Positions 37,892 through 46,151 of a stretch of 64,000 bases of DNA are shown here, piece by piece. Origin of the DNA: Gymnodinialimonas sp. 202GB13-11 (GTDB taxonomy: Bacteria; Pseudomonadota; Alphaproteobacteria; Rhodobacterales; Rhodobacteraceae); the NCBI RefSeq assembly GCF_040932485.1, contig NZ_JBFRBH010000001.1, forward strand, positions 3,522,212 through 3,586,211. Direction: 5' to 3'. How positions within the stretch are numbered: the stretch's first letter is position 1; the number at the start of each line of letters is the position of its first letter. A model generated the notes under the pieces. That model saw nothing but the letters and a program-made list of their open reading frames with translations. It searched no databases and was not told the DNA's origin. Position numbers and translations under genes: made by a program.

Positions 37892-39223
37892 TCAATTGGG
37901 TTTCCGGACGGGAGACGCAGAAGAGAGGATCTTTTCGAGAGCCTCAAAGCTTTGATCAACACCGCCAGTGTTTCGTTCCGCAACGAAAGCGTCCAACTCA
38001 GGCCAGACCTTCACGGCGGCGTCGGTCAATGGGTCGGATCCCGGCGAATAGAGTCCCGCCTGCACCATCACCTCCGCTTTGTCATAGGCAGCGATCAGGT
38101 GGCGTGCGCGTTGTATGGACCTGTTTTCGTCCTCCGATGCCGCGCCCGGCAAGGACCTACTGACAGAGCGCAAAACATCAATGGCCGGAAAACGCCCCCG
38201 TTCGGCAATCTCGCGCGACAGGACGACATGGCCGTCGAGCACACCGCGCGTTACATCAGCCACCGGCCCTTCCATATCCGAACCAGCTACCAGTACCGAG
38301 AAAATGGCTGTGATATTCCCTTGGTGCCCGATTCCCGGACCAGCGCGTTCGGCGAGGCCCATAACGGATTGCGCCATGGATGCTGGAAACCCCGATGGAC
38401 CGAACGGTTCACCCGCCGCCGCAGCGACGTCGCGTTGTGCCTCAGCAAAGCGCGTTATGGAATCTGCGAGAAGCAGAACGTTGCGTCCTTGATCCCGGAA
38501 GTATTCGGCTACGGCCATCATAGCAAATGCCGCGCGCGCCCGTGTCGGCGCAGGCCTATCGGAGGTTGCCGCAATCACGACCGCGCGCGAAAGCCCCTTT
38601 GGCCCGAGAGTTTCGGCGACGAAATCACGAACCTCTCGCCCGCGTTCGCCGATCAGCCCAATGACGACAACGTCGGACTGCACCTCCTGTGCCAGGGCCG
38701 CGATCAGGCGCGATTTTCCGACGCCCGACCCAGCAAACAAGCCGACGCGCTGACCTTCGACAATCGGCAGCAAGGTGTCGAAGACCGCATGACCTGTTCC
38801 AAGGCGCTGGCCAAGACCACGGCGCCCAGTCGGCGAGGGAGGAGTGTTGATTAAGGGGTAGTTGCGCAGGCCTTGATGCAGCGCGCGTCCGTCCAGCGGC
38901 TGACCATCCGGGTCAATGACGCGACCCAGCCAGCTCACGTCTGGAGAGATGATCTGCGGGCCAATATGCGACACGCGGGCACCGAGACGCAGCCCGTCCG
39001 TGGGACCTTCGGGCATGACCTGCGCAAAGGCACCCTCCATCGCGAGAATCTCGCCCGTCAGATCGGCGCTGAAACGAACCCGATCGCCAAGCGCCGCGAT
39101 CTTGTTCAGCCCCGACACGGAGACGCTGGATCGCCCGAGGGCAGTGACCTCGCCAATCGCATAGGATGTCGAAATCCCTTTTAGCTGCGCGCGCAACAGG
39201 CTGATGGCATCTGTGGTTTGCAT
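37892..39223 (-). CDS. fliI: Flagellum-specific ATPase FliI
   Basis: The export ATPase (443 residues), related to F1 beta. Walker A is F-A-G-S-G-V-G-K-S-R-L and Walker B is L-L-L-A-D-S-I-T-R. The catalytic-site region G-E-R-G-R-E-V-R-D-F and the C-terminal L-P-G-A-A motif are typical. The start is ATG 39223; nine residues added by an upstream frame are not conserved. It is a single gene, divergent from flgB. Confidence 0.95.
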   Translation of the reverse strand: MQTTDAISLLRAQLKGISTSYAIGEVTALGRSSVSVSGLNKIAALGDRVRFSADLTGEILAMEGAFAQVMPEGPTDGLRLGARVSHIGPQIISPDVSWLGRVIDPDGQPLDGRALHQGLRNYPLINTPPSPTGRRGLGQRLGTGHAVFDTLLPIVEGQRVGLFAGSGVGKSRLIAALAQEVQSDVVVIGLIGERGREVRDFVAETLGPKGLSRAVVIAATSDRPAPTRARAAFAMMAVAEYFRDQGRNVLLLADSITRFAEAQRDVAAAAGEPFGPSGFPASMAQSVMGLAERAGPGIGHQGNITAIFSVLVAGSDMEGPVADVTRGVLDGHVVLSREIAERGRFPAIDVLRSVSRSLPGAASEDENRSIQRARHLIAAYDKAEVMVQAGLYSPGSDPLTDAAVKVWPELDAFVAERNTGGVDQSFEALEKILSSASPVRKPN

Positions 39224-39323
39224 CACGGGTTCTCCGGTGAGGTGGCGCAAAGCCGCGCCGCAATTACGGAATGTAAAGGAATCAGTCTTAAGCCTTCGTG
39301 TAGCCGAGATGGGAGAAGCCCAG

Positions 39324-39677
39324 ATGTTCGATAGGCTTGAGATTTTTCAACTCGCGGGTGGATTAGCCCGCCACTCTGCGGCTCGTCAGGCTGTGGTCGC
39401 GCAAAACATCGCGAATGCGGACACGCCGGGCTATCGCGCTCGGGACGTGGCGGACTTTGCTGAGACCTGGCGGAATATGACGGCCGAGAACCGATTGGGC
39501 CACGGTGATATGCCTATGCGTGTTCTTGATGCAGGAACGCCTGCCTCACCGAATGGCAACACGGTTTCCCTTGAATTCGAAATGCTGCGCGGGATCGAGG
39601 CGCAACGCGCCCATGACCGCGCCTTACGTGTGTATGGATCTGCGATGACGATCCTGCGCACGAGCATCGGACGATAG
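39324..39677 (+). CDS. flgB: Flagellar proximal rod protein FlgB
   Basis: A 117-residue rod subunit. The N-terminal rod motif A-A-R-Q-A-V-V-A-Q-N-I-A-N-A-D-T-P-G-Y appears by residue 33, and the C-terminal helix ends A-M-T-I-L-R-T-S-I-G-R. The start is ATG 39324, preceded by GGGAGAAG; the in-frame ATG 39309 would add five residues. It leads the plus-strand flgBC-fliEQ-flgFGAH-fliL operon. Confidence 0.93.
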   Translation: MFDRLEIFQLAGGLARHSAARQAVVAQNIANADTPGYRARDVADFAETWRNMTAENRLGHGDMPMRVLDAGTPASPNGNTVSLEFEMLRGIEAQRAHDRALRVYGSAMTILRTSIGR

Positions 39678-39686
39678 GAGCATGGC

Positions 39687-40079
39687 ATGACTGATTTTTC
39701 GAGTGCTCTCTCTGTCGCCGCATCTGGCATGCGGGCTCAGGCGCAACGCCTGACCCATGTGTCGGAGAATATCGCAAATGCCGATACGCCCGGTTACCAG
39801 CGAAAGGTCACAAGCTTTGAGGTTGAACGTGGGATGGGTGCGCCGGAAGGCGCGGTCCGACCCGGGCCTGTCCGGCTGGACCAGACGGCCCTGCCTGTCA
39901 TCTTCGATCCAACCCATCCGATGGCAGATGAGACCGGAAGTTACGAAGGCTCGAACGTTGATCTGGTCATTGAACTGGCCGACGCGCGGGAAGCGCAACG
40001 GTCCTATGAGGCGAATTTGAGGATCTTCGACCAGATCCGACAGATGTCGTCTTCCCTGAACGAATTGCTACGACGCTAA
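39687..40079 (+). CDS. flgC: Flagellar proximal rod protein FlgC
   Basis: A 130-residue rod subunit with the N-terminal motif A-S-G-M-R-A-Q-A-Q-R-L-T and S-E-N-I-A-N-A-D-T-P-G-Y, and the C-terminal R-S-Y-E-A-N-L helix of rod and hook proteins. It follows flgB by 9 bases. Confidence 0.95.
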   Translation: MTDFSSALSVAASGMRAQAQRLTHVSENIANADTPGYQRKVTSFEVERGMGAPEGAVRPGPVRLDQTALPVIFDPTHPMADETGSYEGSNVDLVIELADAREAQRSYEANLRIFDQIRQMSSSLNELLRR

Positions 40080-40104
40080 CCCCCGCATCTGAGGAGAATC
40101 CCGG

Positions 40105-40389
40105 ATGGATATTCGCCAATCCCTTGCCGCGCAGGCCTACCAGCCGCTGCGCCAGACGACCCAACCTACCGAGACACCCGATGGAGGCGCATTCACGCAA
40201 GCCGTTGCAGGCTTTGCTGAGACCGTCGCCCAAGGCGAGGCACAGGCGCGAGCGGCGATGACTACAGGTGCAGATCCCCACTCGCTGGTCACTGCACTCG
40301 CGCAAACCGAGCTGGCTGTTGAGACGGCCGTGACGATCCGTGATCGCGTGGTGGAAGCCTATCAGGAAATCCTGCGGATGCCGGTATAA
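40105..40389 (+). CDS. fliE: Flagellar MS-ring/rod adapter FliE
   Basis: A 94-residue protein linking the MS ring to the rod. The C-terminal helices E-L-A-V-E-T-A-V-T-I-R-D-R-V-V-E-A-Y-Q-E-I are characteristic of FliE, as is its position after flgC. It ends 4 bases before the fliQ start. Confidence 0.92.
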   Translation: MDIRQSLAAQAYQPLRQTTQPTETPDGGAFTQAVAGFAETVAQGEAQARAAMTTGADPHSLVTALAQTELAVETAVTIRDRVVEAYQEILRMPV

Positions 40390-40393
40390 GCGC

Positions 40394-40660
40394 ATGGATG
40401 AAATGATCTTTTTCGACACGATGCGACAGGGTCTTTGGGTGTCTGTTGCAATCTCCACTCCGATCCTCGCGGCGGCTTTGGTTTCTGGCATTTTGGTGGG
40501 CCTCTTCCAGGCCCTAACGAGTGTTCAGGAAATGACGCTAACGTTCGTGCCAAAGCTTGCGGCAATCGTGGTGGTGTTCTGGGTGTCGATGGGGTTCATG
40601 ACACAATCCCTGACAACCTATTTCGCCGACACTCTCATCCCGATTATCGCGGGGATGTAG
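40394..40660 (+). CDS. fliQ: Flagellar export gate protein FliQ
   Basis: An 88-residue inner-membrane export-gate subunit with two hydrophobic helices. The polar linker is L-F-Q-A-L-T-S-V-Q-E-M-T-L-T-F-V-P-K, the FliQ signature. The ATG at 40394 is chosen because family members begin just before the first helix; an upstream frame overlapping fliE is not conserved. Confidence 0.94.
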   Translation: MDEMIFFDTMRQGLWVSVAISTPILAAALVSGILVGLFQALTSVQEMTLTFVPKLAAIVVVFWVSMGFMTQSLTTYFADTLIPIIAGM

Positions 40661-40662
40661 GC

Positions 40663-41385
40663 ATGGATAACCCTGGATATACCTCGTTAACGCGCCTATC
40701 CGGTCTCGCGCGCGAGATGTCGGTTGTGGCCAACAATATTGCCAACATTTCGACCACTGGCTTCAGATCCGAAGGCCTGATCTTCGCAGAGCACATCGCT
40801 GCCACCGGCCGTAACGAGCCGTCGCTGAGCATGGGCAGCGCGATTGGCCGATCTATTTCGGCGCAACAGGGCGCATTGGAGCAGACCGGTGGGACCTTCG
40901 ATTTCGCCATCGAAGGCGAAGGGTTCTTCATGGTTGAGTCGGTGGCTGGGCAAGCCCTGACCCGTGCCGGCGCCTTCATTCGGAACGATTTTGGAGAGTT
41001 GGTCACACCCGAAGGTGCCCGCTTGCTGGACGCCGGCGGGGCCCCGATTTTCGTGCCGCCCGACGCGCGCGGCGTTGCTTTGGCGCCAGATGGGACGATC
41101 TCGGCGGATGGTCAGCCTCTGACTGTTGTCGGCCTCTATATGCCGAACGACCCGCTCGAACTGTCTCGACAATCCGGCACCGCCTTCACAGCCGAGAGCG
41201 GTTACGTGCCCGCCGAAAACGCGCGCGTGGTTCAGGGCTTTCTGGAGCGATCGAACGTAAACGCGGTCGCCCAAATCTCCCGCATGATTGAGGTGCAGCG
41301 TGCTTATGAACTCGGCCAAAGCTTCATGGATGCCGAAGACAGCCGTATCCGCGACTTCCTGCGCACAGCAGGTCAGCGCAGTTGA
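40663..41385 (+). CDS. flgF: Flagellar distal-proximal rod protein FlgF
   Basis: A 240-residue rod subunit. The N-terminal motif is S-V-V-A-N-N-I-A-N-I-S-T-T-G-F-R. The central F-D-F-A-I-E-G-E-G-F-F and the C-terminal V-E-V-Q-R-A-Y-E motif are the hallmarks of hook-basal-body rod proteins. It starts 2 bases after fliQ. FlgF rather than FlgG because it is shorter and precedes flgG. Confidence 0.92.
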   Translation: MDNPGYTSLTRLSGLAREMSVVANNIANISTTGFRSEGLIFAEHIAATGRNEPSLSMGSAIGRSISAQQGALEQTGGTFDFAIEGEGFFMVESVAGQALTRAGAFIRNDFGELVTPEGARLLDAGGAPIFVPPDARGVALAPDGTISADGQPLTVVGLYMPNDPLELSRQSGTAFTAESGYVPAENARVVQGFLERSNVNAVAQISRMIEVQRAYELGQSFMDAEDSRIRDFLRTAGQRS

Positions 41386-41403
41386 TCCAGAAAGGTTTGA
41401 GGA

Positions 41404-42189
41404 ATGAGAGCTCTTGATATCGCCGCCACGGGCATGAGCGCGCAGCAACTGCGCGTCGACGTCATCTCAAACAACATCGCGAATATGTCGACGACCGGAT
41501 ACTCAGCCCGCCGTGCGGACTTTGCCGATCTCCATTACCAGCAAATGACCCGCGCTGGCGCGATTAATGCCGCTGACGGTACCGTAGTTCCCGCAGGAGT
41601 TCAGGTTGGGCTTGGCGTACGGCCCACAGCAGTCACGGTTACGTGGCAGCAAGGTACAGTCGCCGCGACGGGCGGTGATTTAGATGTCGCCATTGAAGGG
41701 CGTGGCTACCTGGAGGTGACGCTTCCAAGTGGTGAAAGTGCCTTCACCCGCGATGGGGCGCTTCAACGGACGGGCGATGGCCTGATCGTCACCGCGGACG
41801 GCTTCGAAGTTAATCCCGGCATCACTATCCCCACCGATGCGCGCGCGATAGAAATCAACGCATCCGGGGAAGTCTACGCAAGTTATTTGGGTGAAGTTGA
41901 ACCGCAGCTTTTGGGACAGCTCAACTTGGTCGCTTTCTCCAACGACAGCGGGCTTGAGGCCATTGGATCGAACCTGTTTCTGGAGACCGGCGCTTCAGGG
42001 CCACCTTTGGTTGGGCAGCCGGGTGAGGATGGGCTTGGCACGTTGCGGCAAGGATACGTGGAACAATCCTCGGTCGACTCGGTGCGGGAGATCACAGACC
42101 TGATCGAAGCGCAACGCGGCTACGAGTTGAATGCCAAAGTGCTGACCGCGGCAGACCAGATGCTTGGCGCGACGACGCAGGTCCGCTGA
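41404..42189 (+). CDS. flgG: Flagellar distal rod protein FlgG
   Basis: A 261-residue distal rod subunit. The N-terminus is M-R-A-L-D-I-A-A-T-G-M, then the motif V-I-S-N-N-I-A-N-M-S-T-T-G-Y. Central D-L-D-V-A-I-E-G-R-G-Y-L and C-terminal L-I-E-A-Q-R-G-Y-E-L-N-A-K are conserved. The stop shares one base with the flgA start. Confidence 0.95.
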   Translation: MRALDIAATGMSAQQLRVDVISNNIANMSTTGYSARRADFADLHYQQMTRAGAINAADGTVVPAGVQVGLGVRPTAVTVTWQQGTVAATGGDLDVAIEGRGYLEVTLPSGESAFTRDGALQRTGDGLIVTADGFEVNPGITIPTDARAIEINASGEVYASYLGEVEPQLLGQLNLVAFSNDSGLEAIGSNLFLETGASGPPLVGQPGEDGLGTLRQGYVEQSSVDSVREITDLIEAQRGYELNAKVLTAADQMLGATTQVR

Positions 42190-42611
42190 TGCGATGGTTT
42201 TTCCTCATATTGGCCCTGACGTGCCCGGCAACCGCCGATGAAACGGTCATCGCCGCGGGGACGATCAGAGGTGCCACGCTGATTGGACCTGCCGATGTTG
42301 CGACTGTGGAAGGTGCCACGCCTGGGGCTTTGTCCGACATGGCCGAAGCGGTGGGTATGGAGGCTAGGATAAACCTCTATCCTGGTCGCCCGATCCGCCC
42401 TGGCGATCTACGCCCCCCGGCTATTGTTGAACGAAACGAAATCGTGTCGCTGCGTTACAATCACGGCGGCCTTCTCATCATCACCGACGGACGTGCTCTG
42501 GATCGGGCCGCGCAAGGCGAAAGCTTGCGGGTCATCAACTTGGCCTCCCGTCAGACTGTCACTGCCGTCGCTGCCGCGCCTGGCCTTGTAACCGTTGGAC
42601 CCCGACAATGA
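42189..42611 (+). CDS. flgA: P-ring assembly chaperone FlgA
   Basis: A 140-residue periplasmic protein that helps FlgI form the P ring. A signal peptide (residues 1-17) is followed by the SAF-like domain, with L-Y-P-G-R-P-I-R-P-G-D-L and a C-terminal R-V-I-N-L-A-S-R-Q-T-V motif. It overlaps flgG by one base and flgH by four. Confidence 0.92.
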   Translation: MRWFFLILALTCPATADETVIAAGTIRGATLIGPADVATVEGATPGALSDMAEAVGMEARINLYPGRPIRPGDLRPPAIVERNEIVSLRYNHGGLLIITDGRALDRAAQGESLRVINLASRQTVTAVAAAPGLVTVGPRQ

Positions 42612-43348
42612 CCTTTGGATTTCCAAAACTGCTCCTGATCTGCTGCGCCTGCTTGGCCGTTTCCGGCTGTGCCCGGCTAGGCCAAATCGGGCAGGAACCG
42701 GAGTTTACCTCCCCTGCGAATGGCAATGAGGTATTTGCCATGAATGTTGCGCCGATCCCTGATGCGGCGGACGTTCCCGACAGAGCCGAGGGAGCATCGC
42801 TCTGGACGTCCGGTCGCGCCTCGCTTTTGGGCGATCGTCGTGCTGGCCGTCGTGGGGACATCCTGACGGTCGTGATCGAGATCAACGATAGTGCCGAGTT
42901 TCAGAACTCGTCCGAACGAGAACGCACTGGATCCGAGGAACTGGGTATTCCAAACCTGTTTGGCCTGCCGCAGCGCATTGATGGTCTGTTGACCCAAGGT
43001 GGATCTCTGAGTGAGGCCGTGGAATTCGATAGCAGCAGCCGGTCGGCTGGCGAAGGATCTGTGCGGCGCAATGAAGAGCTGACCCTACGCGTCGCGGCAA
43101 CCGTCACCGAAGTGCTTCAGAACGGTGTCTTACGCATTGAGGGCAGCCAGGAAGTTCGTGTGAACAATGAAATACGGGAGCTGCTGGTATCCGGATATGT
43201 GCGCCCGGAAGATATCTCCCGGCAGAACTCCATCGAATATGATCGTATTGCGGCCGCCAGAATATCATATGGCGGGCGTGGCTTGATCACCGATGCTCAA
43301 AGGCCCCGCTACGGCCAAGAAGTAGCCGACACGATCCTTCCTTTCTGA
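42608..43348 (+). CDS. flgH: Flagellar L-ring lipoprotein FlgH
   Basis: A 246-residue outer-membrane ring protein. The lipobox A-V-S-G-C puts the lipidated Cys near residue 21. The core has D-R-R-A-G-R-R-G-D-I-L-T-V and I-E-G-S-Q-E-V-R-V-N-N-E-I-R. The S-G-Y-V-R-P-E-D-I motif closes the conserved part. It forms the outer-membrane bushing of the rod. Confidence 0.95.
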   Translation: MTFGFPKLLLICCACLAVSGCARLGQIGQEPEFTSPANGNEVFAMNVAPIPDAADVPDRAEGASLWTSGRASLLGDRRAGRRGDILTVVIEINDSAEFQNSSERERTGSEELGIPNLFGLPQRIDGLLTQGGSLSEAVEFDSSSRSAGEGSVRRNEELTLRVAATVTEVLQNGVLRIEGSQEVRVNNEIRELLVSGYVRPEDISRQNSIEYDRIAAARISYGGRGLITDAQRPRYGQEVADTILPF

Positions 43349-43363
43349 GACAGGAGAAGCGCC

Positions 43364-43909
43364 ATGATGCGAAGACTTCTTCCTCTTCTTTTGCTTCTGC
43401 TTGGTGCGGGTGGCGGAGTTGGTGCCGGCTTGGTCTTTGGTGGAGGCGACGAAGTCGCCACTGCCGATGTGCAGGCCGAGGAACCCGACGATGCCACCCA
43501 TGATGGCGAACAGGACGACGTCCATGACGGCGAAGAAGACCATGAAGAGCCGGAACCCCCACGGGTTGAGCAGACCGGTGAAGGCACTGAATATGTTCGG
43601 TTGAACAATCAGTTCGTGGTGCCGATTGTCCGCAACGGTGCAGTTCGATCTCTGGTCGTCCTTGGCCTTACGATTGAAGTGACCACTGGCCAGAACAACC
43701 TGGTGTTTGATCAGGAACCCCGTTTGCGGGACAGCTTTCTGCGCGTTCTGTTTGCGCATGCAAATACAGGTGGGTTTGATGGCGTCTTCACGGAGGCTGA
43801 GGCGATGGAACCACTTCGAGAGGGTCTTCGCGAAGCGGCGCAAGGCATTCTCGGGCGAGAGAACACCTTTGACGTCCTCATCACGGATATCACCCGTCAG
43901 GACGCGTGA
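43364..43909 (+). CDS. fliL: FliL-family basal-body protein (first copy)
   Basis: A 181-residue FliL paralogue: one N-terminal membrane helix (residues 4-24), an acidic His/Asp-rich linker (H-D-G-E-Q-D-D and similar), and a C-terminal FliL domain beginning Y-V-R-L-N-N-Q-F-V-V-P. It is the last gene of the flgBC operon, 15 bases after flgH. A second FliL (52494-53003) lies in the motA operon. FliL stabilises stators around the motor, so two copies suggest divided roles. Confidence 0.85.
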   Translation: MMRRLLPLLLLLLGAGGGVGAGLVFGGGDEVATADVQAEEPDDATHDGEQDDVHDGEEDHEEPEPPRVEQTGEGTEYVRLNNQFVVPIVRNGAVRSLVVLGLTIEVTTGQNNLVFDQEPRLRDSFLRVLFAHANTGGFDGVFTEAEAMEPLREGLREAAQGILGRENTFDVLITDITRQDA

Positions 43910-43918
43910 TCCTCTTGC

Positions 43919-44299
43919 TTAGCGAAGTTTGCGACGGTTGAGCTCAGCCTTGGCCTCAGCCTTCTCTTTTGCAATCAGTTTTTCGAGCACCAGATCCCGT
44001 CCAACCGCGCGCGCAGCCTTAGACTTTTCGTGTTCGAAGGCAGCTCTTGCAGAGGCAAGCTTGCGCAACTCGGCCGCTTGTTGAACGCGCAAACGCTCTG
44101 CCTGTGACAGCAGTGTTGCAGAAATCGCGGGATCAGCGGATGACCTCATCAGCCGGTTGCGATGTTCGGCCAGCTGAGCCGCCTTGCTTTCAATGCTCTG
44201 AACTTTTGAGCTGGCCGCTATGACAGGCCCTAAAGCCCGGTCGGCGAGCAAAGCAGTTACGGCCTTCAGTCGCTTTAATCTCGCTGAATTGCTGCTCAT
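43919..44299 (-). CDS. Small coiled-coil protein, FliJ-like position
   Basis: A 126-residue basic protein made of long charged helices (R-N-R-L-M-R-S, L-L-S-Q-A-E-R-L-R-V-Q-Q-A-A-E-L-R-K-L, K-E-K-A-E-A-K-A-E). It overlaps the flhB stop by 4 bases and closes the flhA-fliR-flhB operon. The size, coiled-coil content and position fit FliJ, the stalk of the export ATPase, but the sequence is too weakly conserved to be sure. Confidence 0.55.
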   Translation of the reverse strand: MSSNSARLKRLKAVTALLADRALGPVIAASSKVQSIESKAAQLAEHRNRLMRSSADPAISATLLSQAERLRVQQAAELRKLASARAAFEHEKSKAARAVGRDLVLEKLIAKEKAEAKAELNRRKLR

Positions 44300-45381
44300 C
44301 GCTTGGATTTCGCTTTTTGGCGGATGAGGTCGGCAAAACGGATCGCAGCAGCCACTGCTCGATACTGCTCGGGCAAGATCGGACTTCCGATGTCGATACG
44401 TGCGTGCAATGCGCGTGCCGTTGGAGGGTCTGAGTAAATGGGAACTCCGGCTTCAGAGGCCGCTTCGCGGATCCGTCGCGCGATTTCATCAGTACCTTTG
44501 GCTACGCATGTCGGTACCCCGCCCTCGCCGCGATCCCACTTCAAGGCAACCGCGTAGTGAGTGGGGTTCACCACGACAACGTCAGCGGTCGGAACGTCGG
44601 AAATCATCTGATTCATCGCTATGGATTGCCCGCGCTGCCGCCGCTCCTGCTTGAAGTGAGGGTCGCCTTCCGAGCTCTTGGTCTCATCCATGATCTCTTG
44701 CCGCGACATGCGATTGCGCAATTGTAACTGGCTCCACTCCCAACCCCAATCGGCGACGCCAAACACCGCTGCCATCCCGGTGACCACAGCCAGAAAATCC
44801 AGTGAAAGTTGCCCGAGCATCTCAAGGATTTGGCCGGGTGATGCATAGATAGCGACCAGAATCGTTTCGGCGCGTGCCCACAGATAGAAGGCAAGAAAGA
44901 TCGAAACGAGGAATAGTTTGGTTGCCGATTTGGCAAACTGAAAGAGACCTTGGCTGCCGAATTTTTGTTTTGCGTTCTCAAGGATCGAAATGCGGTTTGC
45001 CTTGGGCGCCAATTTTGACGGCGTAAACAGGAGCGCCCGTTGGGCCAGCAGCGACACGAGCAAGAGTATCGCAGGAACGGCACTTAGAGCGGCCGCAGAA
45101 ATCAGCGCGCCACTCAAGAGGCCAGCGGAATGACCTGCACTGCCTTGTTCCAGAAGGAGAGCGGCCAGTGTATCTGCCCGGCCAAGGCTTGTCTGTGTCA
45201 ACGCGCCGATTTCTTGCATCACCCACGGCGCCAGCAAGACGCCAGCAAGGAGAAAGCCGCCGTAAACGACCGCAGTGTTCAGATCGGCTGACCTGACGAT
45301 CTCACCCTTCCTTCGCGCATCCTCCAGCTTGCGCGGTGTTGGATCAAATGGCTTATCCGATGCGCTCTGGTTCTCGTCCAT
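44296..45381 (-). CDS. flhB: Flagellar export switch protein FlhB
   Basis: A 361-residue inner-membrane export component that switches substrate from hook to filament type. Four hydrophobic helices are followed by a cytoplasmic domain with the self-cleavage site N-P-T-H in V-V-N-P-T-H-Y-A-V-A-L-K-W. The N-terminal P-T-P-R-K-L-E-D-A-R-R-K-G motif is also conserved. It starts one base before the end of fliR. Confidence 0.95.
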   Translation of the reverse strand: MDENQSASDKPFDPTPRKLEDARRKGEIVRSADLNTAVVYGGFLLAGVLLAPWVMQEIGALTQTSLGRADTLAALLLEQGSAGHSAGLLSGALISAAALSAVPAILLLVSLLAQRALLFTPSKLAPKANRISILENAKQKFGSQGLFQFAKSATKLFLVSIFLAFYLWARAETILVAIYASPGQILEMLGQLSLDFLAVVTGMAAVFGVADWGWEWSQLQLRNRMSRQEIMDETKSSEGDPHFKQERRQRGQSIAMNQMISDVPTADVVVVNPTHYAVALKWDRGEGGVPTCVAKGTDEIARRIREAASEAGVPIYSDPPTARALHARIDIGSPILPEQYRAVAAAIRFADLIRQKAKSKR

Positions 45382-46151
45382 CAGCGCGCCCCTAGCGGTG
45401 CCGCGACTGCTCCCTCGAATGCGGACAGCCAGACTGGAAGGATGAACGGTGTTGTCACCAGAAGTAGGGCTAGTCCGCCCCAGGTGATTGCGGGGGCGCC
45501 AACGAATGCAACCATCAGCTGCGGCATGGCCTTGTTAATGACACCGAGCGCTACGTTGTAGAGAAGGGAGGCGATTAAGAAGGGTGCGGCGAGGGACATT
45601 GCCAAAGAGAAGCTGTTGCTCACTTGGTCCACACCCCAGCCCGCAAGATCGTGCGGCGTTGGCAAACTGCCGAATGGAAGAACGTCATAGGAGCGTATGA
45701 AGGTTTCAACCAAATGGATGTGGAACCCGGAAAGCACCGCCAAGGTGATGCCACCCAGCATGATGATGGCACCCATCGCAGGAAGTGGGTCAGGTGTTGC
45801 GCCGCCCATGATTTGGCTGAGCGAGGTAGATTGCGCCGCAATGGTCCCCGCAATCTGGAGCGCATGCACCAAAAGCCGCAACGCAAGGCCAAGAATGAGC
45901 CCGGCCAACGCTTCGGAGAAAAATGCAGTGATTGGCGGCATGATACCGTCCAACGTCAAGAACCCGTGCAGGGCTGGTGTCAGGAAAATCGTAACTGCCA
46001 GCGCAGCGCCAAGTCGAACTCGAACTGGGATCATCTGCTCTCCGAAGCCGGGTAAGACCAGAAAACACGCGCCCACCCGCAAGAAGATGGCAGCGGCAGT
46101 GGCGAGCCAGAGCTGCGAAATGAAAAGGACATCGGCAAGGAATTCCGTCAT
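45381..46151 (-). CDS. fliR: Flagellar export gate protein FliR
   Basis: A 256-residue inner-membrane export-gate subunit with about six helices. The conserved P-G-F-G-E-Q-M-I-P-V-R-V-R-L segment and the C-terminal P-F-L-I-A-S-L-L-Y-N motif identify it. Overlaps flhA by 4 bases. Confidence 0.92.
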   Translation of the reverse strand: MTEFLADVLFISQLWLATAAAIFLRVGACFLVLPGFGEQMIPVRVRLGAALAVTIFLTPALHGFLTLDGIMPPITAFFSEALAGLILGLALRLLVHALQIAGTIAAQSTSLSQIMGGATPDPLPAMGAIIMLGGITLAVLSGFHIHLVETFIRSYDVLPFGSLPTPHDLAGWGVDQVSNSFSLAMSLAAPFLIASLLYNVALGVINKAMPQLMVAFVGAPAITWGGLALLLVTTPFILPVWLSAFEGAVAAPLGAR